A DNA stretch of 64,000 nt from Pratylenchus scribneri (lineage: Eukaryota > Nematoda > Chromadorea > Rhabditida > Pratylenchidae), in NCBI GenBank assembly GCA_030063045.1, contig JAQSEB010000059.1:4278001-4342000 (forward strand). Direction: 5' to 3'. Of the stretch, positions 36,245 to 49,268 are shown one piece after another. The notes below the pieces were generated by a model. The model was not told the DNA's origin, searched no databases, and saw nothing but the letters and a program-made list of their open reading frames with translations. Within the stretch, counting starts at the first letter, position 1, and each line of letters begins with the position of its first letter. Made by a program: the position numbers and the translations under genes.

Positions 36245-39200
36245 TCAACAATTTCCAATTTCTTCTTCCTCCTTGTTCATCCTCCTTTTCTGCCTTTTTC
36301 CTTCGCCCTCATCTTCCTTCTCTTCCTCCTCCCCTTCCAACATTTCCCAATCGTCCCCTCCTCCTCCTTCTTCTTTCCTCACTTCATCTTCTTCATCCGT
36401 CGTTCTTCTCAAATATTGAATTGTTGTCTTCTCATCCACCCCAACAATGTTTCCATCCGGTTGTTGTTGTTCACCATTCAACATGTCAAATGGGGGTTCT
36501 GGGCCCGGAGGCGGCAATTGATCCACCTGAAATGGGAGGGATTTAAATGATTTGAGAGGATTGGATGTGATTGACCATGGTGGTCGATTGTTGTTGCATT
36601 CGATTGCCATAAAATTGTTGTTGCCCAATTGAATGTTGCCCAATTTGTGGGAATTGTTGTTGATCCCCAAAACCATTGCCAATTTGTTCATTTTGATGAA
36701 TAAGCCACTAAAAGAGAGGGGGCATTAATCAGTTTAAAATATATTTGATGAGATTACCTCGGGTGCCATCAATGAAATTGGATCCCGACCAATTAGTTTG
36801 GCCAATTTATTTTCCATTGTGAGAAGCAAATAATCATCAAAAAGTAATCGGACCAAATGGAATTGGCCAAATGATTGCGCAGATCGAAGTGTGATGTCCC
36901 GAAGGAGAAGGGAGGAATGAAAGGTCCAACCCAACAAAAATCGTTTCCCATTAGCCAAAAGCCTTTCCATGGTTTGTCCACTCCAATTTGCCAAAACCCT
37001 TTCGGCCACTCCCTCCAGCCATTCTGCCCAATCTTCCAAGGAACACGGTCTGCCAAGTCGTTCTCGAAATTGGGCGACCAATTCTCTCACCCATAATTGC
37101 CCCTCTGGCGGACAATGACCGCCGGAACAAAGCCAATCCGCCTGCCAATGTACCACACCAAAGTCAACTCTATAAATATTAATTGTTAATTAAATATTAT
37201 TAATTTGATTATTGACCTATTAAAATCCTCATGCATTTGTTGTACTTGTTGCTCATTTTGGAGAACATTTCGTGCCGTAATGGCCAAATGGGCAAATGAG
37301 GAAAGGCGAGTCAGGGAATTGGCCAACAATCGAACACAACAAATTTTAATTCGCCGAAGGGATTGTGGCACCCTTTGGCCCAGCGCCTTTTCCATCCAAC
37401 ACTCTACACTTTTGCCCAAATGTCGAACTCGATTGCACAAATCGCCGGGAAGGGAGAGTCGAAGAGGACTTGGGAAGAGAAGGTCCAAAACCAATTGGTA
37501 GAATTTGAGGTCAAAACATTGGACATAGATGAGCACTTGGGGAAGGGAACAAAGCCGAAATAGGGTGGACTGGTCAAGGAGGAGTGGGGCACCGCGCAAT
37601 TGTCCCCTTAAATTGTTTTCAAATTTGGGTTTTATTTTGATTGGTTTCTCACAATTCTTCTCCCTCATTTATTGCTGTTTGTTGCTTTTCGAAGCCCCCT
37701 TCTCCATTTCCTTGCCAAAATGCCGTCCAAAGGCCTTCGATCAATTCTAAACGGCAATTCTTGACGCAATCCAACATTTCCTGCATAAAAATAATCCCAA
37801 AATGGACATGCCATTACCATTCTAACCCGACAATGTTCCCGATAATCATCAAAGAATTTTAGGGCTATTTCCACACTCAGCCCAAATTGAATGAGCATTC
37901 CCTCATCCAAACTGGGCAATTTGATTTCGGGCAGCGAGAATTCGCGATTGGCATTGTTGGCGGGCGGAGGGGCCATTTGATCGACGGGAAAAGATGTAGA
38001 AGAAGTGGTTTGAGGAGGATGGTTTCCATTTGGTGGGGGATAGAGGCTGGGACTGAAAAGGAAGGATTTTGGCCAAATTCTGAAGGATTATTCCCGTGGC
38101 ATTTTAAGAGGGAATACCATTCTTTACAATTCCCAATATTCACCAATCTCCCCCCCCCCCCCCCAATATCGCACCTATGTTGTTGTTCCTCCATTATTCC
38201 AATATTGTTGTTTCTGTTTCCAATTTGTTGGTCATTATTATTTTCGACTTCATTATTATTTTGTTTTTGATGTTCATCCGCCGATGATGAATTCGACGAT
38301 GCATAATTCACCACATTGGCACGCCCACCCCCGCTCTTTGCCGCCTTTTTTTGGCCCAATGCCGATTGTCTTCGTTGACTTCGTTGATGATGATGATTGC
38401 CCCCAGCAATTGTGGATTGATGGATTGTTGCATTCATTCGTTGGAATTCCTCTTGGCTCATTGAGGCTGCCAATTGGCTGTTTGGTTTCACTCGAATTCC
38501 TTCATTCAATTCAATTCAATTATTCGTAAATTTATGCCATTCATTACCAACCATCATAATGGTATTTGCTATTTCCTCGAGTGCCCAATCGGCGAGTGTC
38601 CAAATCCTTGAACACTGAACGGATCAATTTCCCAAATGAGGCAGCATTGACGGGCTGAAGACCTGCTTCACGGCAATGACTGGAAATGGGTGAGGGTGGA
38701 TTCAGAATGTCAATTAATGGCAATCAAAAACCTTTGATAATGCTCATAAAGGGTACATCGAGGCAGAGAAGCTCCCTTGAATCCTTCGTAGTTGGTTTTA
38801 AGCCATTCCAACTGAAAATATGGCATTTCATCAAAAATTGTCCATTAATCATTTTTATGCCAATCTCAAATCCATCCATTTATTTATTTATTTCCCATTC
38901 ATTTGCCTTTATAGCCCATAACCTCTCCTCACCAAACCCCAATCCTCTCCGAATGCCAAATGTCGTTCTTTCCCCCTCTCTTTTGTGTTACCCGCTTCCA
39001 ATTATTCCTTCCTTCCTTTTGCCCATTTTCTGCCCTCAAAACCGTTGCGCACCTTTCCAAGCATTCTCTAATTAAAGGGCAGAAAATGAGGGGATTTGAG
39101 GAATAGGGAAATGAGGATGAACAGCCGGCAAATGAGGAGGAAATGGGGGATTCATTTTGGACCAATTTCTATGTATTTCTCATTTAAATTTGATATCCTT

Positions 39201-42200
39201 TTTTTAAGTTCTTTGACGATTTCACTCAAGAGAGAAAATAATGCCTAAAAGGGAGGCAAATTGGTGAGGAGAAAGTACTGTAATTGGAGGAAGAAGGCAG
39301 CATTCCCTCCTTAATGCCCAATTCGCCATTGAATTGACCGACCGTTTCAGGTGGAGTCCTTGCCGTATGTCCTTGTTGTGTTTGGACAATAGATTGTTGT
39401 GCCATATTTGAAGGTGTTGAACCGGCCGTTGCTCCATTTTGCTGCTGATTTGGCCCTCCCCCTCTCTCCTCACCGGCTTCCTCATCGACGGAAATGTCGG
39501 GCGAAATGGATTTTCGGCTACTTGTTGGCTGTCGAAGAATGAAAGTTGTTGGAAGGGAGGAAATTGGCAATGAGGAAGAGGAAGAGGAGGAGGATGGATG
39601 CAATTGAATTTGATGAGGGAGGGGAGTGGTGGTGGAATGATGTTGTTGCAATTGATGATGGGCAGTGGCCAAAGATGATGGTTGATAATGCTGGAATTGG
39701 GGACAAGTGAGAATATTACGAAGATGAATAGAGGTTATTTGGGATTATGACACTGTAACCTTGCCTGAATATTTTCAACCGAATTTGTTGATTGGCTGGG
39801 TTGAACAAGGACAACGTAAATTCCCTCCCTTGGGGAAGGTCCCGTCCAGCAAAAATCCATTGAGGAATAATTTGAGTTGGGAAAGGAATTTGGCCAATGG
39901 AATGGACCAACCAAAAAGAAGGACTATTTACTATATAAAACCCTCAATGGAATGGGGGAAGGTGGATTGGGTCGGCTGGTTCCTAAGGGTACGGCCAAGC
40001 AATTTTGGGGAGGCGGCCAATGGCGGCAATAATCGGTTGGAGGACCATTTTGAATAGGATTTTTGGGCATTTCCCTGGGCCGACTCACGGGCGGCGGCGG
40101 ACAAATTTGTTGGACAAGACGATGTTCTGGAATGGAAACGGCGGCAAAATAATGATGGTCGACTGGTTGGGCGGAATGAGTAGTCAAAATGTGAAAGGTG
40201 ATCGGCGCCTGCCCATAATCCGGCTCCATTTTTGGGGGCACTCCCCTTGGACAAGGCGACGGCGATTGGCAACCGGCGGATGGATCGGAGTCAACCTCAG
40301 CCGGACTATAAAGGGTCCAGCAATTTGGCGTTGATTGGATGGCCGAATGATGGGCCAAAACAATGCCCGAGGATTGGCCAACGATTGAGGTGGAAGAGGA
40401 GGATGGCGGGGGAATGCCGGATGAGGAGCAGGGGGCCAGGAAAGGGGGCAATTCCATGGCAAAAATGCAATCGATTGGATGGGGGTTGTTTGTTTGAATG
40501 GATGAAAATGGCCAAGCAAAGCAACCAATGATGAATGCCTGGGGGAATGCCGTGAGAAGAGTGTGGCAAATGGGCAAAAAGGGGCCAATTGCCGCAAGCC
40601 GGTCATCAGAAGCAGCCATCGACGGCTATCGTTTCCCTCTACATATATTCCCCATTTTCCTTTCCCTATATTCATCTTTTCATTCCATTCCATTCGCGCA
40701 AAGACATAATGAAATAAATGTGATATTGGCATTGACGGCTGCCACCCCTCCTTATGGTGGAGATTAATCGGCGGCACTCTCTGCGCCTCATTAGAGGCCA
40801 AAACCGCCATAAAATTGCCGGGCTTCATATCCGCCGCCGCAATGGCTTTTTAGGGTTGGCATGGGAACGAGATTGGTTGGCTATTGGGGAATGTAAAAAT
40901 GGAGGGGCTACCTTTTTTGGCCCAATTTGATTTGATTCCCAAATAAAGAGGGAGGGACCATACCCTAATTAATCCTTTCCCATATTTTTATTTTCTGACC
41001 TGATAATATGGATTTGGTCCTCCACCAACATTTGTGCCATAAATTCCCCCAGTTGTTGTTGATTGGGCATTGGCCACGGATGTTTGATCAAAATATCCAC
41101 TCGTCCTTAAATAATGAACATCAGAGACTCCTCCTCTTCTAAGGTCGCCGTCGCCCCCTCCAGGCCCTTCCATCCAATCAAAAATGGCTGTACTTCCACT
41201 CGAAATGGACAATTCCCCATTTGGGGAAGGTGGACTTGGATGGAGCCCGAACAAATCACCGTAATGGTCAATATTTCTTCCTTGGTGGGTGTCCAATTCC
41301 TCAATAACCACAATTGTGCCCGGGGAATGAATGAAATGTTGTTGGACTGGGGCAGATTGCTGCATTGGCTGATGACCAGAAATTGGCCCATTTTGGGTTA
41401 GGAAAAGCATTTGGGGGAAATTGTCAATTTGGAGGCCGATTCAACAAAAATGGGAAGGAAGGAGGAATATGGCCAGTGAAGAAGGGAAAGGGGCTTCTCG
41501 GGTGCCATTACCACCCCCAAATGTGGTGGTTGGTCTTTGCCACGCCCCCGCCAAGGGAATTGGTCAGCCCAAGGCAAAGGGCCGACCAATGACCGGTGCC
41601 AAAGATGGTCGGGCGGCACAGAACACCGTTAATAGGTGGCCACTAGCCAGGGTCAGCAGCCAACCAAGCAATCTGCCATTCCGTTCCCTTCCCCCCCCCC
41701 CATTTGGCCCAGTCCGGCAACAAAAACCAAACCATTCCCTTCCCTCCATCATTTCTTTCCGGCACTTTCTTTCCCCTTCAATAAACTCCTCCGCCCGGTT
41801 GGACACCCACCGGAAAGGCCACCTTCCTTAGACCATGGGACAATTATGGAGGGGCAAAATGCCGGATAAATGGATGTGGATGGAAAGGGCCAAATATAAT
41901 GGGGGCGACGGCATTTTGAAATATTTGGGCGAAATTTTATGGGGAATAATGGTCGAAAGTTAAAGGCAAGAGGGGGACTTTGGAAAGCACCTTTGGCGTT
42001 TTTGTGAAGATTTTGAAAAAGTCAAATAAAGATGGAAAATTTCAGACAGCCAACTTTGGTATTTTTCACTATGATTTGGTTTATTAGACATATTCTGAAA
42101 AGTGGTAAATAATTTTTGTAAATGGAAAGAGGAATGAGAGGGAAATTTGGATGGAATTTATAAATTAGTTGCATTATTAAATAAAAGGCATAAAAAAGGC

Positions 42201-43514
42201 GTGAAGGAAATGAAATTACACTCAAATCATTTTGATCACTTTTATGGATACAGTCAAAGTATTGGTCTTGATCCAAAAGGTGGAATATATATTTGGGAAT
42301 AAATCGGGAATTTGGTTGGTTGTGATGGCGATGGATGGATGGATTGGAATTGGACTGAATGAATGGATGGATGGATTGAAGGGGAATGGACCAACCCAGC
42401 GGGGCCCCATCAACAAAACCACATCCATCCACCATCGTTTCGATGGATATTTGGTTGGTGGTCGTGTTGGCGACCGTGACCATGGTATGGGGCAAAGTGG
42501 TGGTGATGGTGACCAAAAGGGGAGGGGGCGTTCTCCTGGCAACACCATCGACGGCCAAAGTTCCGTCAGGAGAGCGGAGAAGCGCCGGGGGGGGGGGATG
42601 AATGGAGCAAAACAGCAGTTGATGAGGCCCATTTTGGGTGCAGTTTCCCCTGGTAACATCATCAAATATATCCTTGGTCATCAATCCCTTGACCAACCAC
42701 TCAAAGGGTTCATGAATTTGTGGAAGATATTGGAATTTGAATATGGAATAATGTGAGTTTGGGTATTCCTTCAATGATCATTGCCATACAATTTGGCACA
42801 AATAACTCATCCATTTCATCTATTTCATTCAATCCAAATCCATTTCCATTCATCTAAACCATTTTTTCTTTCCAATCAGCCAAAAGTGCCAATTCGCGGA
42901 TTAATTCGGCACTGCCCATAGAAAGGGAAGGGGGTCGCCAATTATGGGTTGGAGCACACCTGCTCGCCCAAAATGAAATGGATGACCGTCCAAAAATCAT
43001 TTGGATTGAATTGGGTATGGGAAATATGCCGAAAACGAACCCATGTTGATGAGCCAGCAAATGAGAAGTGCCATTGGGATAAGGACCTGCCGAAACGGCG
43101 AAAAGTGCGGCGCCGGCTGCCGCAGCTGCGAAACTCCCATGGGCAGCAAAAAGGGCAGCCGAAGGAGCCGAACAAGAAGATGGACCTGCTGATTGAGGAA
43201 CAAAAGATGTTAATTTTTGTAAAAATGAATGAATGAATGGGCAGATGAATGTCCCCTAAAGACCATTTGATTCGACGTCCATTTGTTGATTTCCCCACCA
43301 GCAGCAATAATTTGGCCATAGCCAAGGCCAGCATAAATTTTTGTTGGTATTTTGGCGATTATTGTCCATCCAAATAAATTTCAATTAACTCACCGAAAAT
43401 GGTCCATCCAGCGGCATATCCAGTTGCCCCACCGCCATTCCCTCCTCCTCCTCCTCCCTGTTGCTGGCCATTTCCTCCATTGGTGGCCGAAATCATCGAA
43501 GAGCCAAAACGCAT
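36245..43514 (-). CDS. daf-19: RFX transcription factor (RFX1-3 / DAF-19 type)
   Basis: Winged-helix transcription factor of the RFX1-3 type. In nematodes the single RFX gene, daf-19, switches on ciliary genes through X-box promoters. The DNA-binding domain (about 38822-38540) reads [26 protein letters not shown], then [20 protein letters not shown] and [20 protein letters not shown]. The family has HYYG, so one conserved Tyr is Asp here. The extended dimerisation region (37668-36740) contains [20 protein letters not shown] and [20 protein letters not shown]. The N-terminal part (43514 to about 38900) is low-complexity (Gly/Gln/Ser/Ala/Pro), for example [17 protein letters not shown] and [20 protein letters not shown], and its exon edges are approximate. 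The C-terminus is Glu-rich and ends EEEEIGNC. A 15-C run lies in an intron at 38150-38164. Confidence 0.88.
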
Positions 43515-44018
43515 TTTGCCCGAAAATATGCCAAAAAAAGAATGGGAATGGGCAATGGGAGGAGGAAAATGAGATGACTTTTTTACCAGGGAAACTGGCC
43601 CCAAAAAGTTTTACTTAAACAATGAAAATGGGCCATGACGATGGATGATGATTTTTGTGGGATAAAATGGGTATACGGTAATGGAGATGGGGCTGGAGGG
43701 AGGCATCATGAATTATTTTTCACATTGGCCACCATTTTTGGGGGGTGCTGCAAAATTAGCAATTCCATTTCGACCATCCCCCCCCCCCCCCTCATTTCTT
43801 TCTTCCTATTCTCCATCCATCCATTCACCGTCAATTGAGCGTTTGGTTTTGGAGGAAACGGGAATGGATAGAATTGGACCACTAAAAGCGTTTAAAGCCA
43901 AATAGGATGCCACAACATTTTGGAAATACATCTTTATTGTTTTGGTCAGGATAATATAAACATTTTTAAATAAAATAAATGTAAAATAAAATAATAAAAT
44001 AAATGGTTTGTTTATTTA
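43515..44018. other. Intergenic region between RFX and TMEM9
   Basis: No supported gene. A 14-C run at 43778-43791. It should contain the RFX promoter. Confidence 0.4.
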
Positions 44019-45201
44019 TCAATTAAGCATATTATGGTTGAGTACATTCCTCCTCTGTTCTTCAACATCATTTTTCCATTTATTTTGTTCGGCCATCACT
44101 TTGTTAATCACTTTTTCGTGTAAACCGGTAGAATGACGAGCTCGCATTTGAATTTCACTTTGGTCCATGGATTCTTCGGAAGCAGAGGCGGCCGCCACAT
44201 TCGAGAAAATATTCTCCTCCATCTTAAAATTATGGAATAATTATTTAAAAAAATATATAATTTTAATATTTTGATAAAGGGAAAGGGAGGAAAAATTGCA
44301 GCGAGTATAGCTAGTGGGGCTCCCTCAGGAAAAAATAGAAAAAATAAGTAAAGTGGGACCCTTTCGGGGAAAAAATTTTCTGCCGCTTGGCCATTTTTGG
44401 CTAAATTTTGCCCTGTAGGGCCATTTGGCGAAAATTGCCCCTTCCCAAAAATTTTTGCCCCCTCCAAAAAATATTTTCCTAGCTAGGGGTATGGGGTACG
44501 GGCTTGAAAATTGGATTGGAAAGAAAGTGCGTACGTCCGAATCATCATCGGACTGGACGACACTGGCATCAGAATCTTGAAACCAAAATGTGTTTAAACC
44601 AACATCCTGGTCGTCATCATGCCGCCTATATGGAATGAATGGTTGCTGCCTTCTGACCATTGGCTCAAAAACACCCAAATAGACCATGTAGGAGCCCAAG
44701 AAAAAAATTACGAGAATCACGAAAATGACTGTAACCTGGAAAATGGAATTGATTGAATGGCAAATATTTATAGAGGAAAATAATAACCTTCAATAAAAGT
44801 GAATTTCTGGATTCAAATCGGCAATTGCAATTGGCCAAAAATGCATCTAAATGCGCAATGTCCACAATCTCAATAACATCCTTCTTGACAACCATTTGCG
44901 CATTGCTTTGGAAATATAAATCAAATAGATATTGCTAAATATATTCAACTAACCAATTTGATGAATCCAAATTTGTTTTTGTATAATATCTTCTATAATG
45001 TTCTGATGAAGTAATATTTTTTGATGAAAAATATTCCGTAGATGGGCAGGTACACCGACAACGAGTGTCTTCAAAATTACCCTAAATTTAATAGTATTAA
45101 AGATTACCTATAAATCTTAATAAACTTACGTTTACAATTGGAAGGAACGAAGATAAAATTGCGATGAAAATAACCAAATAAAAATGAAATAAATTCAACA
45201 T
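44019..45201 (-). CDS. TMEM9-family lysosomal/endosomal membrane protein
   Basis: Type I membrane protein of the TMEM9/TMEM9B family; vertebrate members are lysosomal and have been linked to v-ATPase and Wnt signalling. Signal peptide MLNLFHFYLVIFIAILSSFL, then the lumenal cysteine pattern NFEDTRCRCTCPS, MVVKKDVIEIVDIAHLDAFL and ANCNCRFESRNSLLLK. One membrane segment (TVIFVILVIFFLGSYMVYLG) is followed by EPMVRRQQPFIPYRR. The cytosolic tail ends KWKNDVEEQRRNVLNHNMLN, aligned with the family's W-x-QEQR end. The last intron (about 44225-44540) is over 300 bp, much longer than its neighbours. Divergent from the phosphoglycerate kinase gene, with a 576-bp shared upstream region. Confidence 0.9.
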
Positions 45202-45326
45202 TTTTGCTCAAATCTGAAATCGTAAATTCCTTTCTCATTTTGTTTTGAATAAACAATTTAAGTAAATTAATTTAGAAAAACCAATGAATGTAAATGCTTA
45301 AAATGCACATTAAAACTCCACATCCA

Positions 45327-45417
45327 CACTCGAGATTTTTTTTTATATTTGTTCGTCGAATCTCGAGATCTCGATCCGATTCGAGTCTCGTCTCGACTCT
45401 CGAATCTCGATCTCGAT
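45327..45417. promoter_or_regulatory. CTCGA-rich palindromic cluster between divergent genes
   Basis: About nine copies of TCTCGA or close variants in both orientations within about 90 bp, including TCTCGAGA and CTCGAG, in otherwise AT-rich DNA. It lies 126 bp upstream of TMEM9 and 360 bp upstream of phosphoglycerate kinase. It may be clustered factor-binding sites or just a simple-sequence expansion; sequence alone does not decide. Confidence 0.4.
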
Positions 45418-45454
45418 AAAAATAAAAAAAAACAAAAAACAGACAATTTAAGAC

Positions 45455-45560
45455 ATTTTATCCAAACCGGTTTATCCTTATCCTTTATCCTTTATCGGCT
45501 ATTTTACAGGGAATAAAATAAACCAAAAACTAATGATATTGAAAAACAATTAAAACCAAT
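45455..45560. repeat. Dispersed element A, copy 2 (inverted)
   Basis: TAAGACATTTTATCCAAACC is followed by an AATAAAATAAACCAAAAAC block; both are the reverse complement of blocks in the copy at 12945-13175. A short tandem of ATCCTTTATC-like units lies inside (45475-45500). Confidence 0.5.
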
Positions 45561-45777
45561 TTTAAAACATAAATTTGTAAATGCTAAATTAGCAAAAACA
45601 TCGTTTAATTGGAATGGTTTAAACTTTTCCTTTAAAATGCAACGCAAAACACTGATATTAAATCAGCCGATTTTGATTTATGTGATGCGACTTTCATTTT
45701 CAATACTTTATCCTTCCTATTCAATTTAGATTGAGCATTGAAGATCCTAAATTTTTATTTATCAATTATGTCGTCAA

Positions 45778-47444
45778 GCTTCAATAAATTGGCAATTGAC
45801 CAAGTAAATGTTAATGGTAAACGAGTCCTCATGCGAGTGGATTTTAATGTTCCAATAAAGGTAAAATGTATTTGGGAATTTCCTTTTATTAAGTTTTAAT
45901 CATTCAGAATGGGAAAGTTGCAAACAATTTGCGCGTCGTCTCCGCTTTGCCTACAATTCAAGTAAATCAATTTAAAGATTTAAACACTTAATCATTCAAT
46001 TCAACTCCAATTTAGTATGCCATATCGCATCAAGCAAAATCCATTGTGTTGATGAGCCATTTGGGAAGACCCGACGGACAACGTTGCGACAAATATTCAA
46101 TGAAACCCGTCCATGAAGAGCTGGAAAAATTGTTGAATAGGTTTTTTTTTGTAATTTACAAAAATTTTGTGGCAATTCATTTCAAATTTAGGAAGGTACA
46201 ATTTTTGGATGATTGTGTTGGTCCGGATGTGGAAGCAATAACAACTAATCCTGAACCTGGAGCGGTTATTTTGCTTGAAAATTTGCGATTCCATGTTGAA
46301 GAGGAAAGCAAAGGAAAGGACACCGGAGGAGAGACGGTAAATTAATTTTTTTTTAATTTTGATAAAATTGATTAAAATTTATAGGTCAAAGCTAGCAAAG
46401 ATAAAGTCGAAGCATTCCGGGCATCACTTTCAAAGCATGGGGACATTTATGTGAATGATGCATTTGGGACTGCACATCGAGCACACAGGTTAATTTTAAA
46501 TTAATATTTAGTTCATGTTATTTTATATTTTACAGTTCAATGGTTGGCATTACATTGGAACCACGCGTTTCTGGATTCTTGATGAAGAAAGAATTGGAAT
46601 ATTTTGCAAAGGCACTCCATTCCCCTCAATCTCCATTTTTGTCCATTTTGGGTGGAGCAAAAGTGGCTGACAAAATTCAATTGATCAAAAACCTTCTGAA
46701 CAAAGTGAACGAAATGATAATTTGCGGGGGAATGGCTTTCACTTTCCTCAAAGTGATCGACCAAATGCAAATTGGGAATTCACTTTTTGATGAAGAGGTA
46801 AGGAAAATTATTTTTATTGAATTGAAAATATTATTTAGGGTGCAAAAATAGTGAAGGAATTAATGGAGGAGGCAAAGAAGAAGAATGTCAAAGTTCATTT
46901 GCCAATTGATTTTGTGGTTGGTGATGAATTCAAAGAAAATACGGCTCATTCCATTGTGGATGCAAAGGCCGGAATTCCAGGCGGAAAAATGGTTTAATTT
47001 TTTATTAAAATTTAATTAATTTAATTTACCCAGGGACTCGATATTGGACCGGAAAGTGCAAAAAAATTTGCGGATGTGGTAAAGAATTCGAAGACGATTG
47101 TTTGGAATGGACCAGCCGGAGTATTCGAATGGGACAATTTTGCAGAAGGGACAAAAGCATTGTTGGACTCGGTGGTGGAAGCAACCAAAAATGGGGCAAC
47201 CACAATAATTGGTTAATTAAAATTAAAAATATAAATAAAATTAACAATTTTAGGGGGTGGAGACACGGCAACTGCCTGCGAGAAATGGAATGCGGAGGAT
47301 AAAGTTAGGCGAGTGAAAATAAAAAATAAATTGGGAATATTTAATTTCAATAATTTTAGCCATGTTAGCACTGGAGGTGGCGCCAGTTTGGAATTATTGG
47401 AGGGCAAAGTACTCCCCGGCGTTGATGCACTCACAAATGCATGA
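45778..47444 (+). CDS. pgk-1: Phosphoglycerate kinase
   Basis: Glycolytic enzyme that transfers phosphate from 1,3-bisphosphoglycerate to ADP. Nine or so exons give a complete protein of about 417 residues. The start [20 protein letters not shown] is followed by [20 protein letters not shown] and [10 protein letters not shown] (the substrate-binding HLGRP). Other blocks: [98 protein letters not shown]; and [20 protein letters not shown]. All catalytic motifs are present. FAM50 follows 211 bp downstream on the same strand. Confidence 0.97.
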
Positions 47445-47655
47445 AAGAATGAATAATAAATGAATAGATGAATGTGAAATGGTTATTCATTGAATTGATA
47501 TATTTATTTAGGACAATTATAATAATGAATTCCAAAGGAATAAATATTTATAGATTATGTTGATTTCATTAAATTAATTGAAGAAAATTAATCAAAAATT
47601 ATTTTTTCAAAATAAATTAAATCATTATTTTATTTTTATTAGTTTAATTGCAAAA

Positions 47656-49025
47656 ATGTCTCAAGCTGATGCAGGACGAATAATTCATTTGGGAAAGCAA
47701 CGAGAAAGGGCAAAAGAAGATATTGAAAAGCAAAGACAAAAATTGGAAAATGAAAAGAAAAACCGTAAAAATAAAGTAGTATTAACAAAAAATTAAATAT
47801 TTTGATTTTAGTTGCCGCCGGCATAAAAAATAAATTCACTGCGAATGTTGACCAAAAAGAGGAAAAATTCAAAGCGAGTACGGTTGGATTGGTCACATTG
47901 GAGGAAGTGAAGGAAAAACAAAATGATTTTTATTTCACAAAAGAAGAAGAGTTAGTTTGGTTAAATTTTAATGTTAAATAAATTATTATTTTTTTTATTT
48001 AGATCCTCAACATCAAATCAAATTGGAAGGGGACGATTTGAACGGACAGTGCAGGTTAAAATAAAATAAACATATAAAAAATAAATCATCAGAATTTCAG
48101 AAAAGGGTTTTGTCCTTCAATTTTGATGGAGAAGACGATGAAGAAGAGGAGCAAATGGTGGCCCCTTTGGCGAAGAAAAGATTGGGAATGGACCCAACGG
48201 TGGACACTTCATTTTTGCCGGATCGAGAAAGGGACGAACAAATGCAAAGGTTGGGATTGGTGGATAATGAATAATTGGATTGGAATTGTTCAGGGAAAGG
48301 GAGAGAATAGCCCGAGAATGGAAGGAAGAACAGGAAAAGGAGAAAAATGAGGAAATTCAAGTGGCATTTTGCTATTGGGATGGATCGAGCCATCGGAAGG
48401 ATTTGAAGGTGAAAAAGGGAGCAACAATTGCCCAATTTCTGCAAAGGGCATTGGAGGTTGGTCAATGGGAATGAATGAAATGAATTAATATTATTATTGA
48501 ATTGAAGATATTCCGAAGAGAATTCCTCGAATTGAAATTGGCAACCGTTGAAAGTTTGATGTTCATCAAAGAAGGTTGACACCATTTATTATTCATTAAT
48601 TCATTCATTCATTCATTTTTAGATTTGATCATTCCTCATTTTTACACGTTTGTCACCTTCCCATTTGTATATATAATCCACATAATTTTAGATTCCAAGA
48701 TTTCATAAAAACGAGGCAAATGGGAAAAACGGGGCCTTTATGGCAATTTGATTCGGTCGGCGAAATTCGAGTTAGGCAAGATGCGGCATTGGACATTGGT
48801 GAAAGTCATCCGGTTAAGGTAAAAATAAATAAAAATTTAATAACTATTTGTTTTTTAGGTTGTTCTCCGAAGTTGGTATGAAAAAAACAAGGTAAAGGAG
48901 AATAATAATATTTAAAATTAAAATATTAATTTTTATTTTAGCACATTTATCCATCTTCGCGTTGGGAACCATTTGTGCCCGGCAAAACATACAAAAGAAC
49001 AATCGATGATTTGACCACAATTTGA
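47656..49025 (+). CDS. FAM50 / XAP5 nuclear protein
   Basis: Conserved nuclear protein of the FAM50 (XAP5) family, associated with the spliceosome in vertebrates. N-terminal basic coiled coil (GKQRERAKEDIEKQRQKLEN), then KASTVGLVTLEEVKEKQ, an acidic linker (NFDGEDDEEEEQM), and RLGMDPTVDTSFLPDRERDE. The XAP5 domain is very conserved: VAFCYWDGSSHRKDLKVKKG, FLELKLATVESLMFIKEDLI, HFYTFQDFIKTRQMGKTGPL, and HIYPSSRWEPFVPGKTYKRT. The first intron must start at C|gtaaaaat (phase 1) to keep frame, giving NLAAGIKNKFTANVDQKEE. Stop TGA at 49023-49025. Confidence 0.93.
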
Positions 49026-49268
49026 ATGAAATTTATTTATTTATTGGCATAAAAATGAATAATATTAAATTAAGTGAATTAATTGTTTTTAATCCATTCA
49101 TTGAGCATCAAATCCATCACAATCTTACTGTCCACCTTTGAGTTCTACCCTTTATTTTCATTCCCTTTGATTGTTCCTTTAGGCTAGTCGCTTCTCTCTT
49201 TTCTTCCCTATATTCCTCTTTATTTGTGGCCGACAGGGAAGAAACCCTGGAAATGGCCATTGCAACCA

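Noticed and set aside
40184..40828. 214-residue minus-strand frame
   Set aside because: Out-of-frame shadow of the RFX exon that reads [20 protein letters not shown].
42022..42774. 250-residue minus-strand frame as a separate gene
   Set aside because: It lies within the N-terminal low-complexity part of the RFX gene; part is probably an RFX exon and the rest intron.
44225..44530. Extra coding exon in the large TMEM9 intron
   Set aside because: The frame across it has no TMEM9 similarity, and splicing it out restores the conserved cytosolic tail.
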